A stretch of DNA of 64,000 nt, taken from positions 1 through 64,000 of the forward strand of contig NZ_WAJS01000010.1 of the NCBI RefSeq assembly GCF_008831045.1. The letters run 5' to 3'. Position 1 is the first letter of the stretch. The number at the start of each line of letters is the position of its first letter. Below the pieces are notes generated by a model. That model saw nothing but the letters and a program-made list of their open reading frames with translations. It did not search any database and had not been told where the DNA came from. Source of the DNA: Adlercreutzia muris (GTDB lineage Bacteria; Actinomycetota; Coriobacteriia; Coriobacteriales; Eggerthellaceae). Of this stretch, positions 37,711 to 46,458 are shown in pieces. A program made the translations under genes and the position numbers.

Positions 37711-40362
37711 ATGAGCAACGAATTGACTCGACGCAGCTTCGTCAAGTGGGGCACGGCCACTGCTGGCGCCGCAACCCTCGCGGGCTTGACTGCCTGCGCG
37801 AATTCACCAGCATCGTCCGAGATCTCATTGGGCGACACCGGCATCGAATCCTATCCGGGGGAGAAGGGCGATGGCCAATGGCTGACGGGCGCATGCATGA
37901 ACAACTGCAGTTGCGAGCACTCCCGCTGCCTTTTGAGGGTGTATGTGGAGGACGGCGTGCCGCTGCGCATCCGCACCGATGAGGAGGAAGACTCTATCGA
38001 GGTGCCCCAGCGCCGCGCCTGCCCGCGCGGACGAGCGCAAATTAGTAATATGATGTCACCGGCGCGCATCAAATATCCCATGAAGCGCAAGGGCTGGAGC
38101 CCCGATAATCCCAACGGCGAGATGCGCGGCCGCGATGAGTGGGAGCGCATCAGCTGGGATGAGGCGCTGGATATCATAGCGAGCGAGATGCAGAAGGCCT
38201 ACGACAACTGGGGTCCGAAATCTATTCTTGCCGCGGCCTACTCCGATATTGGCGAGGAGTACTTCGACCCCATCGTGTGCTTGCTGAATGCCAAGGGCGG
38301 TGCGGTGCATCACGATCTGGGCACCGTATCGCTTGGAGCATGGCCTTGCGTCGAGCTGTTCATGACGGGCAGCATCTTCGAGGCTCCCGACGCCCTGAGT
38401 CTCGCCGAGAGCCAGCTCCACTTCCATTTCGGCAACAACTGGGCAGCCAACAAGGCGGGCAACACACCGCTCCAGTTGAGCTACGCGCAGTCCGAGGGGG
38501 GTCGCCTCGTTATTGTGGATCCGTGGCTCAATCAGACGGCCGCCGCCATTGCCGATGAGTGGGTGCCCATCCTGCCCGGCACCGATACGGCGTTCTGCCT
38601 CGGTATGATGTATCACCAGGTGGAGAACAATCTGCAGAATCAGGAGTTCTTGGACACCTACTGCGTGGGATTCGATGCCGAGCATATGCCCGAGGGCGCC
38701 GACCCCAAGGAAAATTTCAAGGACTACTTGCTGGGTACCTACGACGGCGAGCCCAAGACGCCGGAGTGGGCCGAGGCCATCTGCGGTGTGCCTGCAGCAA
38801 CAACGCGCCGCCTGGCTGAGGAAATCGCGAAGACTGAAAAAGTCGATTTCTTCGCCGGCCAGTCTACGACCAAGATTCCCGCCGGTGAGATGTTCGGTCA
38901 GGCCTTCTACACCTTGGCCTTCATGCATGGGGTGGGAACGCCGGGCAACTATGTCGGCTGGCTCGGCATGCACGAGCACGGCTATTCCACCACGCCCTAT
39001 TGCTTTGCGGGAGATGCCTCCAACGGGGCCGGCAAGAACCCCGTCAATCCGCTGGCGCCTCCTGTCATTGTGCTCGTGCCCAATTGGGGCGAGATAACTG
39101 ACAAGGATTCTTGGGAAAAGGTGGACTACACCGAGTGCTGGCAGTCGATTCTCGATGGCGCCTACGGGCGCGATTCCTGGCCTGGCGGGAAAAAGCCCAT
39201 CGACATTCACGTCATTTACACGGGCGGTTATCAGAACAGCCTCAACTCGCTGCCCAATGCGAATGCCGGCATCAAGGTGTTCCGCAAGGTTGATTTCGTG
39301 TGGGGTGTCGGGCCGTTCTTCGATGCCTCGCGGCAGTACTGCGACGTGGTATTGCCTGCGGCCACGTGGTGGGAGAAGGGCAATATCGCCTGGAGCGTGA
39401 ATGCCGAGACCGTGTATTGGGCTGATCGCATTATGGAGCCGCTGTACAAGGCGCGCCCCGAGACTGAGATCGCCGAAGAGCTGGCAAGCCGTCTTGGCCT
39501 GGATCCGAAGACGGTGAACACCATGACCGATGCCGAGCGCACCTATCACTCCTTCGCCGGCGCCATTAAGATGACTGATCAGGCCACGGCGGCCTATGAG
39601 CCGCTGTTCACCATCACTCAGGAAGACATCGATGCCCTGGGTGTGGAGGGCAAGCCCCAGGAGGGCAGCATCACCATCGCAGAATTCAAGGAGAAGGGCT
39701 GCTACAAGACCCAGCGATCCAAGGGCGACGCCCTTACCTATCGGCCCTTCGCGGCGTTCATCGCCGATCCCGAGGGCAATCCGGCGGCCACGGCGTCGGG
39801 TAAGTTCGAGATCCATAGTGCCACACTCTCGGCGGTCGTGAGCTCGCTCGGTTACTCCGTCATTCCGCCCATCGCGAAGTGGCAGATCGGTGATCCCGAC
39901 CAGGGCGCCGGTACCCAGACTGAGGAGTATCCGCTGCTGCTGTGGACGCCCCATTCCCTGCGTCGCTCCCATACGGTGAACGACAACGTCGTCTCGCTGC
40001 GCGAGGCGTTCCCCCAGGAATGCTTCATGAGCACCGTGGATGCCGAGGCACGGGGCATCAAGAACGGCGACTTGGTGCTCATGACGAGTCCCCACGGCAA
40101 GGTGCTGCGTCCGGCCAAGGTGCTGCCTACCATCGTTCCGGGTGCGGTGGCGCTCCAGGACGGCGCGTGGATCCGCATCGACGAGGAGACCGGCATCGAC
40201 TTGGGCGGCGACCCGAACATCTTGCAGGCTCCGAAGGCCTCGGGGCAAGCTTCCCAGTCGTGGACGGGCACGCTGGTGCAGGTGGAGAAATACGACGGGC
40301 CGCTGACGCTTGAGCCCGACAAGAACACGCCCATCGTTACGCCCGTGGGCATCGAGGAATAG
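37711..40362 (+). CDS. DMSO reductase family molybdopterin oxidoreductase, catalytic subunit (DmsA-like)
   Basis: 883 residues from ATG 37711. Tat signal TRRSFVKWG (Arg7-Arg8), ending near Cys29. The [4Fe-4S] site is Cys62, Cys66, Cys68, Cys73 and Cys104; the spacing Cys66-x6-Cys73 is wider than the usual x3. The molybdopterin domain has DEWERISWDEALDIIASEM and RPETEIAEELASRLG, and ends in the MoCo dinucleotide-binding barrel (ECFMSTVDAEARGIKNGD). The serine of DLGTVSLGAW is a candidate Mo ligand. With the ferredoxin, chaperone and NrfD-like genes it forms an outward-facing respiratory reductase. The substrate may be a sulfoxide, N-oxide or another molecule such as a catechol, which this family reduces in gut Eggerthellaceae. 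Confidence 0.88.
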   Translation: MSNELTRRSFVKWGTATAGAATLAGLTACANSPASSEISLGDTGIESYPGEKGDGQWLTGACMNNCSCEHSRCLLRVYVEDGVPLRIRTDEEEDSIEVPQRRACPRGRAQISNMMSPARIKYPMKRKGWSPDNPNGEMRGRDEWERISWDEALDIIASEMQKAYDNWGPKSILAAAYSDIGEEYFDPIVCLLNAKGGAVHHDLGTVSLGAWPCVELFMTGSIFEAPDALSLAESQLHFHFGNNWAANKAGNTPLQLSYAQSEGGRLVIVDPWLNQTAAAIADEWVPILPGTDTAFCLGMMYHQVENNLQNQEFLDTYCVGFDAEHMPEGADPKENFKDYLLGTYDGEPKTPEWAEAICGVPAATTRRLAEEIAKTEKVDFFAGQSTTKIPAGEMFGQAFYTLAFMHGVGTPGNYVGWLGMHEHGYSTTPYCFAGDASNGAGKNPVNPLAPPVIVLVPNWGEITDKDSWEKVDYTECWQSILDGAYGRDSWPGGKKPIDIHVIYTGGYQNSLNSLPNANAGIKVFRKVDFVWGVGPFFDASRQYCDVVLPAATWWEKGNIAWSVNAETVYWADRIMEPLYKARPETEIAEELASRLGLDPKTVNTMTDAERTYHSFAGAIKMTDQATAAYEPLFTITQEDIDALGVEGKPQEGSITIAEFKEKGCYKTQRSKGDALTYRPFAAFIADPEGNPAATASGKFEIHSATLSAVVSSLGYSVIPPIAKWQIGDPDQGAGTQTEEYPLLLWTPHSLRRSHTVNDNVVSLREAFPQECFMSTVDAEARGIKNGDLVLMTSPHGKVLRPAKVLPTIVPGAVALQDGAWIRIDEETGIDLGGDPNILQAPKASGQASQSWTGTLVQVEKYDGPLTLEPDKNTPIVTPVGIEE

Positions 40363-40374
40363 GGGAGGTGCGCT

Positions 40375-41001
40375 ATGACTCAGTACGCATTTCATTTGGA
40401 TGGCGGCAAGTGCACGGGCTGCAAGACCTGTCAGGTCGCGTGCAAGGAAACTTATAGACTGCCGGCGACTAATCTCTATCGCAAGGTGTACAGCTATCAG
40501 GGTGGCAGTTGGGATGCAACAGCGGCGGGTCATTACGTCCCTAATGGGGTGTTCGGCTATTTCATCTCTCTGGCGTGCAATCACTGCACGAACGCCGCCT
40601 GTGTGGAGAATTGCCCGACGGGCGCTATGCAGAAAGACCCTGATACGGGTATTGTGTGGACCGATCATGAAGTGTGCATCGGGTGCAAGACCTGTCAGAC
40701 CGCCTGCCCCTATAAAGCCTCCACCTTCAACGAGGAAGAGGGCTACATGCTCAAGTGCGACATGTGCCGTGGCGAGGTGGCCACGGGCGGCAAGCCCATC
40801 TGCGTAATTGGCTGCCCCATGCGAGCATTGGACTTCGGGCCCCGCGAGGAACTTGTTGAGAGGTACGGCGAGGGCGATATCGAAGTCGAGCCGCTGCCCC
40901 AAGACACCACGGGTCCCAATCTGATCCTGACTCCTCATCGCAACGCCCAGAAGTCTGGTGTCGGTACCGGTTCGGTGGTCAACCTCCAAGAGGAGCTGTA
41001 G
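40375..41001 (+). CDS. DmsB-like electron transfer subunit with four [4Fe-4S] clusters
   Basis: 208 residues. Four cysteine groups are visible: CTGCKTCQVACKE, CNHCTNAACVENCPT, CIGCKTCQTACPY, and CDMCRGEV...CVIGCPM. This is the standard 16-cysteine DmsB plan. It passes electrons from the membrane subunit to the molybdenum subunit. No signal peptide is present, so it should be exported with the DmsA-like subunit by the Tat system. It starts 12 bases after the catalytic gene, behind GGGGAGGTG. Confidence 0.93.
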   Translation: MTQYAFHLDGGKCTGCKTCQVACKETYRLPATNLYRKVYSYQGGSWDATAAGHYVPNGVFGYFISLACNHCTNAACVENCPTGAMQKDPDTGIVWTDHEVCIGCKTCQTACPYKASTFNEEEGYMLKCDMCRGEVATGGKPICVIGCPMRALDFGPREELVERYGEGDIEVEPLPQDTTGPNLILTPHRNAQKSGVGTGSVVNLQEEL

Positions 41002-41140
41002 CGTTCTCGGAAGGTGCTCCGCTGTCTCGGGGGAATTGCGGGGTGCGGGTCGCTGCGCGAAACGGCAAGATCTGTGCCCCTTTCATGAACCTTTCCAATA
41101 CCGAGGAGAATACCTTTCAACCCTGTATAATCCCACGTTA

Positions 41141-41205
41141 AGGCGGGCACCGGACAGATTCACCCCCCTCCCTCCCGATTTGCCCGGTGCCCCGCCTGTT
41201 CTTTT
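41141..41205 (+). terminator. terminator or attenuator between the dmsB-like and torD-like genes
   Basis: AGGCGGGCACCGG (41141-41153) pairs with CCGGTGCCCCGCCT (41184-41197) with one bulge, followed by GTTCTTTT. A TATAAT box at 41126-41131 lies just upstream, so a transcript could also begin right at this hairpin. The torD-like ribosome binding site starts directly after the T run. Confidence 0.6.
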
Positions 41206-41216
41206 AGAGGTGTCCT

Positions 41217-41981
41217 ATGATCGCTCCCCTTTCTTCCGATACGCTGGCTGCGGCCGAGGTCTGCTTCGCTGTCGCCTCTTGGCTGCTGTATGTCGAGCCG
41301 GACATTTCGTCGGTGGCCGAGCAGGTTGCAAGCCGTCAGTTCGCCAGCGCCCCCTTCGGCGAGGAAAGCGATGACGCGCGGCAGGGCCTTCGTTTTCTGG
41401 ACGGCTGGTGTGCCGCCGCTCTGCGCGCATCTGAGGTGCCCGAGGGCGCAAGCACTGATAGTGCGGCCGCCTTCCTTGGGGAAAGCCCTGCGTTCGCCGA
41501 GGCCGTGGCTGAATTGCGTCGCGAATGGCTGCGTCTGTTCGTGGGTCTGGGCACGCCTGAGGCATCGTGCTTGGAGTCATACTACGTGGAGCCGAACCGG
41601 CACGTGTTCGGCAAGAACGTCATTGCTGTGCGCGAGGTCTACCGTCGTCACGGCCTTGAGGTCGAACGACTGCATCGGGAGCCCGACGACCATTTGGGGC
41701 TCATGCTCGGCTTCCTCTCTCGCCTGATTGCCGAGGAACGCGAGGCCTTGGATGCCGGCGAAGGTCAGCGAGCTGCCGCGTTGGCCGGCGAAGGGGACGC
41801 TTTCCTGACGGAGCATGTCCTTCCCTGGTTGGCCCCCTGGCGCTATGCTGTCGAGAGGCATGCACGTACCGGGTACTACCGTGGTGTCGGAGCGTTCGTT
41901 TTCGGCTTGATCGCCTGCTACGCCGAGCGCTTCGGCATTTGCTTCGACGGAGAGGCCCGCGCGTTTCGGCGCAGGAAGTAA
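41217..41981 (+). CDS. TorD/DmsD-family chaperone
   Basis: 254 residues, all-helical. The family marks are EPDDHLGLMLGFLSRL (about 150-165) and HVLPWLAPW (about 200). These cytoplasmic chaperones bind the Tat signal and apoenzyme of molybdenum reductases, help cofactor insertion and prevent early export. It lies between the ferredoxin and anchor genes, behind a terminator-like hairpin, which would keep its dose below that of the structural subunits. Confidence 0.88.
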   Translation: MIAPLSSDTLAAAEVCFAVASWLLYVEPDISSVAEQVASRQFASAPFGEESDDARQGLRFLDGWCAAALRASEVPEGASTDSAAAFLGESPAFAEAVAELRREWLRLFVGLGTPEASCLESYYVEPNRHVFGKNVIAVREVYRRHGLEVERLHREPDDHLGLMLGFLSRLIAEEREALDAGEGQRAAALAGEGDAFLTEHVLPWLAPWRYAVERHARTGYYRGVGAFVFGLIACYAERFGICFDGEARAFRRRK

Positions 41982-42007
41982 CGTCGGTGCCTTGAGGGGA
42001 GGTGCGT

Positions 42008-42886
42008 ATGCTGGGGACGTTCGTGGTTCTCTACCTGTTTCTGGGCGGTTGCGGTGCCGGCACACTACTTGTGACAACCGCCTGGTCGCTCCTGTTCCAC
42101 TGCACGAAATCGCGCACCTTTCGGCAGAGCCGTGCCTTTTGGGGCCTGGCGGGCAAGCTGTACCTCGCCAGCTTCGGGCTTCTGGCCCTCTCGGCATTCT
42201 GCTTGCTGGCGGACTTGGGCAGTCCCCATCGTTTCTTTTTGCTGTTCCTCCGACCGACGGTATCGCTGCTATCGGTGGGCTCGTTCATCCTGCTGGCGTC
42301 GCTGCTCGTCTCGGCTTGCGTGGCTGCGGCCCATGTCCTCGGTTGGCCGCTGCCCTCCATGGCTCGCAAGGGGCTGGAAGTGCTCGGCGCGCTTCTGGCG
42401 GCGGTGCTCATGGTCTACACCGGCCTGTACCTGGCGTGGATGGAGGCGGTACCCCTGTGGAACAACGCGGCGCTTCCGGCGCTGCTTGCCCTCTCATCGC
42501 TTTCCTCCGGCTCGGCGATCGTGCTTCTGCTTGCGCCCTTCGGTCGCGATTGGGCGCTTCTGGCCGGCTGGGTAGACGGTCTGCATCGGGTTCATCTGAT
42601 AACCTTGGGACTCGAGTTCGTGGCGCTTGCCGCCTTCATCGTCCTGGCTGCAGCGAACTTGTTCGCGGGCCCGGGCCTCGCGCAGCTGATTTCGCCCGAG
42701 GGCCAAGGTTCCTGGTTCTTCGGGGGTTTCGTGCTAGGCGGCATTGTCGTGCCCTTTGGCATCGAGGCGCTGCGTCCCTTCGCGGGTCGTGTCGCACCGG
42801 TCGCAGCAGCTGAGGCCTTGTGCCTCTTCGGAGGGCTAATTCTGCGGTTCTGCCTGGTGTTGGCCGGAAGTCATTGGCTCGGGTGA
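42008..42886 (+). CDS. DmsC/NrfD-like membrane anchor subunit
   Basis: 292 residues from ATG 42008 (GGGGAGGTG); GTG 42002 is in the binding site. About eight transmembrane helices are visible, with short loops and YLFLGGCGAG in TM1. DmsC-type subunits oxidise menaquinol and deliver electrons to the DmsB-like subunit. It completes the reductase; the order A-B-chaperone-C is a common variant in the Eggerthellaceae. Confidence 0.85.
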   Translation: MLGTFVVLYLFLGGCGAGTLLVTTAWSLLFHCTKSRTFRQSRAFWGLAGKLYLASFGLLALSAFCLLADLGSPHRFFLLFLRPTVSLLSVGSFILLASLLVSACVAAAHVLGWPLPSMARKGLEVLGALLAAVLMVYTGLYLAWMEAVPLWNNAALPALLALSSLSSGSAIVLLLAPFGRDWALLAGWVDGLHRVHLITLGLEFVALAAFIVLAAANLFAGPGLAQLISPEGQGSWFFGGFVLGGIVVPFGIEALRPFAGRVAPVAAAEALCLFGGLILRFCLVLAGSHWLG

Positions 42887-42954
42887 TACAATGCGAGCCG
42901 ATATGAAACAGAAGCGCCCGGCAGGCGCCCAAGCAGGAAGGCTGCGGAGAGCCC

Positions 42955-43341
42955 ATGGCCCTGTTCGAGATAGACGAGTCGAGCGGACTGCCCGTATGGG
43001 TGCAGCTGCGCAATCGGTTCGTTTACCTCATCAAGACCGGCTACTACCGGCCTGGCGATCAGCTGCCCAGCGTGCGCACCTTGGCCGCCGAGGCCGCCAT
43101 CAACTACAACACCGTGAGCAAGGTATACGTCAACCTGGAGAGCGACGGCTATGTCGAGTCCGTGCGCGGTCGGGGCGTTTTCGTGCGCGACATCGGCGGG
43201 AAGGCCGATGATGTGTGTTCCATTGCCGACACGGAAATAGAGGGTTGCATCCGGCGCTGCCTGGCCCTGGGAATGACCATCGATGAAGTCACGCTGTGCA
43301 TGATGGATGTGGCTCATCGTTTGAAGGATGAGAGGTCCTGA
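42955..43341 (+). CDS. GntR-family regulator, YtrA type
   Basis: 128 residues. An N-terminal winged helix with GDQLPSVRTLAAEAAINYNTV and ESDGYVESVRGRGVFV, then a short helical tail of about 50 residues. This short build is the YtrA subfamily, which usually regulates neighbouring transporter or membrane genes and itself. It begins 68 bases after the dmsC-like gene and 24 bases before the slipin gene, so the slipin is the likelier target. Confidence 0.9.
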   Translation: MALFEIDESSGLPVWVQLRNRFVYLIKTGYYRPGDQLPSVRTLAAEAAINYNTVSKVYVNLESDGYVESVRGRGVFVRDIGGKADDVCSIADTEIEGCIRRCLALGMTIDEVTLCMMDVAHRLKDERS

Positions 43342-43365
43342 TCCTCGAAGAGGGGGGAGAGTCCC

Positions 43366-44325
43366 ATGCTGAATCGTACTGAGAAGACCGAGCGCGAGGG
43401 TCGCGCCCGACGCGTTGCCGGCATCGAGAAATACAATTCCAACGTCGATCGTCGCACATCTCAGAACGGACCGCTCGTTTTCGCGGTCTTCATCGCTGTG
43501 ACGGTGTTCGCCTGCGTGCTGGGTCTCGGGTTCGCACTGGGGGGAAAGCTCGATGTCTGGTGGCTTTTTGGTGCGCTGGCGGCGGCCTGGGCCGCTACCA
43601 TGGCGGTGCACATCGCCATGGAGTGGGAGAAGGTGGTGGTGTTTCGCCTCGGTAAGTTCTCCCGCGTGAAGGGACCGGGGCTCTACTTCACCATCCCCTT
43701 CATCGAGCAGACGGCCCTGAAGGCCGACCAGCGCATCATGGTCACCGGCTTCGGCGCCGAGGAGACGCTGACGAGCGATTTGGTGCCCATCAACGTGGAT
43801 GCGGTGCTGTTCTGGATGGTGTGGGACGCGAAGAAGGCGTGCCTGGAGGTGGAGAACTACTACAACTCCGTGTCGCTGGCGGCCCAGACGGCCCTGCGCG
43901 ACGCCATCGGCCGGGCCAGCGTGTCGGAGGTGGCCATCCGCCGCAACCAGCTCGACCAAGAGCTTCAGGAGGTCATCGAGGAGCGCACGAGCGTGTGGGG
44001 CATCACGGTGCTATCGGTGGAAATCCGCGACATCGTCATTCCCGCCGAGCTGCAGGAGGTCATGTCGGCCGAGGCCCAGGCCGAGCGGGAGAAGAACGCC
44101 CGCATGGTGCTGGCCGAAGTGGAGAAGGACATCTCGGCCATGCTCGTGGATGCGGCCAACGTGTACGAGGAGAACGAGCTGGCCGTGCGCTTGCGCACCA
44201 TGCACCTGCTCTACGAGTCGGTGAAGGGCAGCGGCGGCACCGTGGTCATCCCGAGCGCTTATTCCGAGGGCTTCTCCGATGCGGCGCTGGACAAGGCCAT
44301 CGACGGGTTGAAATCGGGGAAGTAG
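43366..44325 (+). CDS. SPFH/band 7 membrane protein (slipin / stomatin-like)
   Basis: 319 residues from ATG 43366 (GAGGGGGGAG). A cytoplasmic basic N-terminus is followed by two hydrophobic helices (about 38-60 and 66-84), then a band 7 domain with VVFRLGKFSRVKGPGLYFTI and RDIVIPAELQEVMSAEAQAE, then a coiled coil (about 235-285). Such proteins form rings or scaffolds in membrane microdomains and may affect membrane fluidity or proteolysis; no NfeD or protease partner is adjacent. It follows the GntR gene by 24 bases, so the two are probably one operon. Confidence 0.88.
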   Translation: MLNRTEKTEREGRARRVAGIEKYNSNVDRRTSQNGPLVFAVFIAVTVFACVLGLGFALGGKLDVWWLFGALAAAWAATMAVHIAMEWEKVVVFRLGKFSRVKGPGLYFTIPFIEQTALKADQRIMVTGFGAEETLTSDLVPINVDAVLFWMVWDAKKACLEVENYYNSVSLAAQTALRDAIGRASVSEVAIRRNQLDQELQEVIEERTSVWGITVLSVEIRDIVIPAELQEVMSAEAQAEREKNARMVLAEVEKDISAMLVDAANVYEENELAVRLRTMHLLYESVKGSGGTVVIPSAYSEGFSDAALDKAIDGLKSGK

Positions 44326-44340
44326 GGGTATGGCAGCCGG

Positions 44341-44450
44341 GCGCGGCTGCGGGGCGCCTTCATTTGCTCGGATGGTCATCGCTTTGGGGGCAGAGCGCGT
44401 GGTCCTGCTCCCGTCGCACGTCGGCGCCCGGGCGAAGCGGGGAAGCGCCC
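44341..44450 (-). repeat. dispersed intergenic element, decayed copy 3
   Basis: On the minus strand the sequence GCGACGGGAGCAGGACCA, later CAAAGCGATGACC and CCGAGC, match the core of the element at 7570-7679. GGGCGCC and GGCGCCC are weak outer arms. It lies between convergent slipin and asnB genes. The fit is partial. Confidence 0.45.
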
Positions 44451-44490
44451 TTGGGGCAAACGGCGCTCGGCCAGGGTATCTGGGGCTCCC

Positions 44491-46365
44491 TTACGTGTTT
44501 TTCCGCCCTTTGAAGTATTGGTCGTACCAGATGACGAAGCAGTAGGCGCTCCAGATCTTCTTCATGTTCGACCGCATGCCGCGCTGGTGCTCGTCCAGAA
44601 GAGCGTTCAGGCGGTCGCCGCGGAAAAACATCCGGGCCGTCTCGCTGTTCAGCACCTCGCGCACCGAGGCGGCCCAGGGGTCCTCCCGCAGCCACTGGGC
44701 CAGAGGCGTGAGGAAACCCTTTTTGGGCATGGCAGCCGTGACGGCCGGCAGGGTGCGGGTGGCGGCGCGCCGCAGGGCCACCTTGGTCTCGCCCCGGGTC
44801 ACCCGCAGGGCCGTGGGCAGCGTGCGGGCTACGGCGAACACCTCCCGATCGAGGAAGGGCACGCGCAGCTCAAGCGAGGCGGCCATGGACATCTTGTCCG
44901 CCTTCAAGAGAATGTCCTGCTGCATCCAGGTGAGGATGTCGGCGGTCTGCATGGCGGTGACCTCATCGAGTCCTGCGGCGCCCATCTCGGCGAACAGCGG
45001 GGCCGTGACTTCCCAAGGGGCCGGCGCCGCCGCTCCCCGGGCGCCCAACTCCGGTGTGAGCAGGCCCAGAGCCTCGGTCCAGGGGAAATTGTACTCCAGG
45101 CGGATGTAGCGCTCGGAGAGGGGGCGGGCGCCCCGCATGAGGAAGCGGCGCCCCCGAACGCCGGCCGGCAGGCGGGCCGCTGCGGCCCCAAGGCCCCGAC
45201 GCAGGGATGCGGGCGCGGCCATGTAGGGCTCGAAGGCGAGGCACTCCTGGTAGTACGGGTAGCCGCCGAACAGCTCGTCGGCCCCTTCACCTGACAGCAC
45301 TACCTTCAACGACTGGGCCGCATGGGCGCACAGGTGGTACAGCGGCACGGCCGAGGGGTTGGGCAAGGGCTCGTCCAGGGCGTACTGCACAGCGGGCACC
45401 GAGGCGAAGAACTCCTCGGCGCCAAGAGTGCGCCCCTCGTTGGCCAGGCCGATGGCTCGGGCGAAGGAGGCCGCCTGCTCCAGTTCCGAGAAGCGCCCGT
45501 CGTCGTAGCCGATGGAGAACGTGCGGGCATCCATGAGGCGGCTGGCCTCATGGGCTACCAGACTGGAATCCACGCCGGCGGAGAGGAAGCAGCCCACGGG
45601 CACATCGGCCGCGGCATGGGCGGCCACCGATCCGCGCACGGCCTCGGCGATGGCCTCGGCGCTCTCATCGAGGCTGCAGCCCTCGTCGGGGGCGAAGGAC
45701 GGGGCGAACCAGCGGCGGTACTCGGCGCGGCCGTCCCGCCAGCGCAGCCAGTGGCCGGCCGCTAGCTTGCGCACGCCAGTGAAGAGGGTCTCCTCGTCGG
45801 GTAGGTATTCCATGCACAAGTAGTGGGGCAGTCGCCGCTCGTTCAGGCTCCGCTCCAGACGCGGGTAGGGGAGCAGCCCCTTGATCTCGGAGCCAAAGAC
45901 GATGCGCCGGCCGATTTCCGCATAGTACAGGGGCTTGATGCCGAAGGCGTCTCGGGCCAGGAAGAGCTCGCCGTCGGCGGGTCGGTACAGGGCGAGGGCG
46001 AACATACCTCGCAGCCGGTCGAGTACCGCCGGCCCCCACTGCTCGAAGCCGTGGAGCACCACCTCCCCGTCGCCGTCCGTGGAGAAGCGATGCCCGGCCC
46101 GGATGAGCGCCGACCTCAGTTCCCGGTAGTTGTAGATCTCGCCGTTGAAGACGAGCACGAGGGAATCGTCCTCGTTGCGCAGGGGCTGGCGAGCCCCCTC
46201 CAGGTCGATGATGGCCAGGCGCCGGAAGCCGAGGGCCGCCCGCCCATCGGTAAAGTAGCCCGCATCGTCGGGGCCGCGATGGGCGATGGAGTCGGCCATC
46301 GCGCGGACCGTCGCCCCGTGATCTAGCGTGCCGTCCTCGCCGGCGAATCCTACGAAACCGCACAT
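44491..46365 (-). CDS. asnB: glutamine-hydrolysing asparagine synthetase family protein
   Basis: 624 residues from ATG 46365 (AGGAGGGA). The N-terminal glutaminase has the catalytic Cys2 in MCGFVGFAG and IAHRGPDDAGYF. The synthetase domain has the PP-loop VGCFLSAGVDSSLVA, SGEGADELFGGYPYY and KADKMSMAASLELRVPFLDR. It transfers glutamine nitrogen to a carboxylate through an adenylated intermediate. The default call is L-asparagine synthesis. Its place 93 bases after an aspartate racemase and a D-aspartate-ligase-like gene suggests instead an AsnH-type role, amidating D-Asp in peptidoglycan, as in Lactococcus. Sequence inspection alone cannot separate these. Confidence 0.88.
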   Translation of the reverse strand: MCGFVGFAGEDGTLDHGATVRAMADSIAHRGPDDAGYFTDGRAALGFRRLAIIDLEGARQPLRNEDDSLVLVFNGEIYNYRELRSALIRAGHRFSTDGDGEVVLHGFEQWGPAVLDRLRGMFALALYRPADGELFLARDAFGIKPLYYAEIGRRIVFGSEIKGLLPYPRLERSLNERRLPHYLCMEYLPDEETLFTGVRKLAAGHWLRWRDGRAEYRRWFAPSFAPDEGCSLDESAEAIAEAVRGSVAAHAAADVPVGCFLSAGVDSSLVAHEASRLMDARTFSIGYDDGRFSELEQAASFARAIGLANEGRTLGAEEFFASVPAVQYALDEPLPNPSAVPLYHLCAHAAQSLKVVLSGEGADELFGGYPYYQECLAFEPYMAAPASLRRGLGAAAARLPAGVRGRRFLMRGARPLSERYIRLEYNFPWTEALGLLTPELGARGAAAPAPWEVTAPLFAEMGAAGLDEVTAMQTADILTWMQQDILLKADKMSMAASLELRVPFLDREVFAVARTLPTALRVTRGETKVALRRAATRTLPAVTAAMPKKGFLTPLAQWLREDPWAASVREVLNSETARMFFRGDRLNALLDEHQRGMRSNMKKIWSAYCFVIWYDQYFKGRKNT

Positions 46366-46458
46366 GGGCAGTCCCTCCTACCTGGTCGTGTTGCAAAACG
46401 CGGAAAACTTGCCAAGCCAATGACCTGGTGAAATAAGAAGAAACCGCAGATAAAATAA

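Noticed and set aside
38056-40989. 977-codon open frame on the minus strand
   Set aside because: Antisense shadow of the DmsA- and DmsB-like genes.
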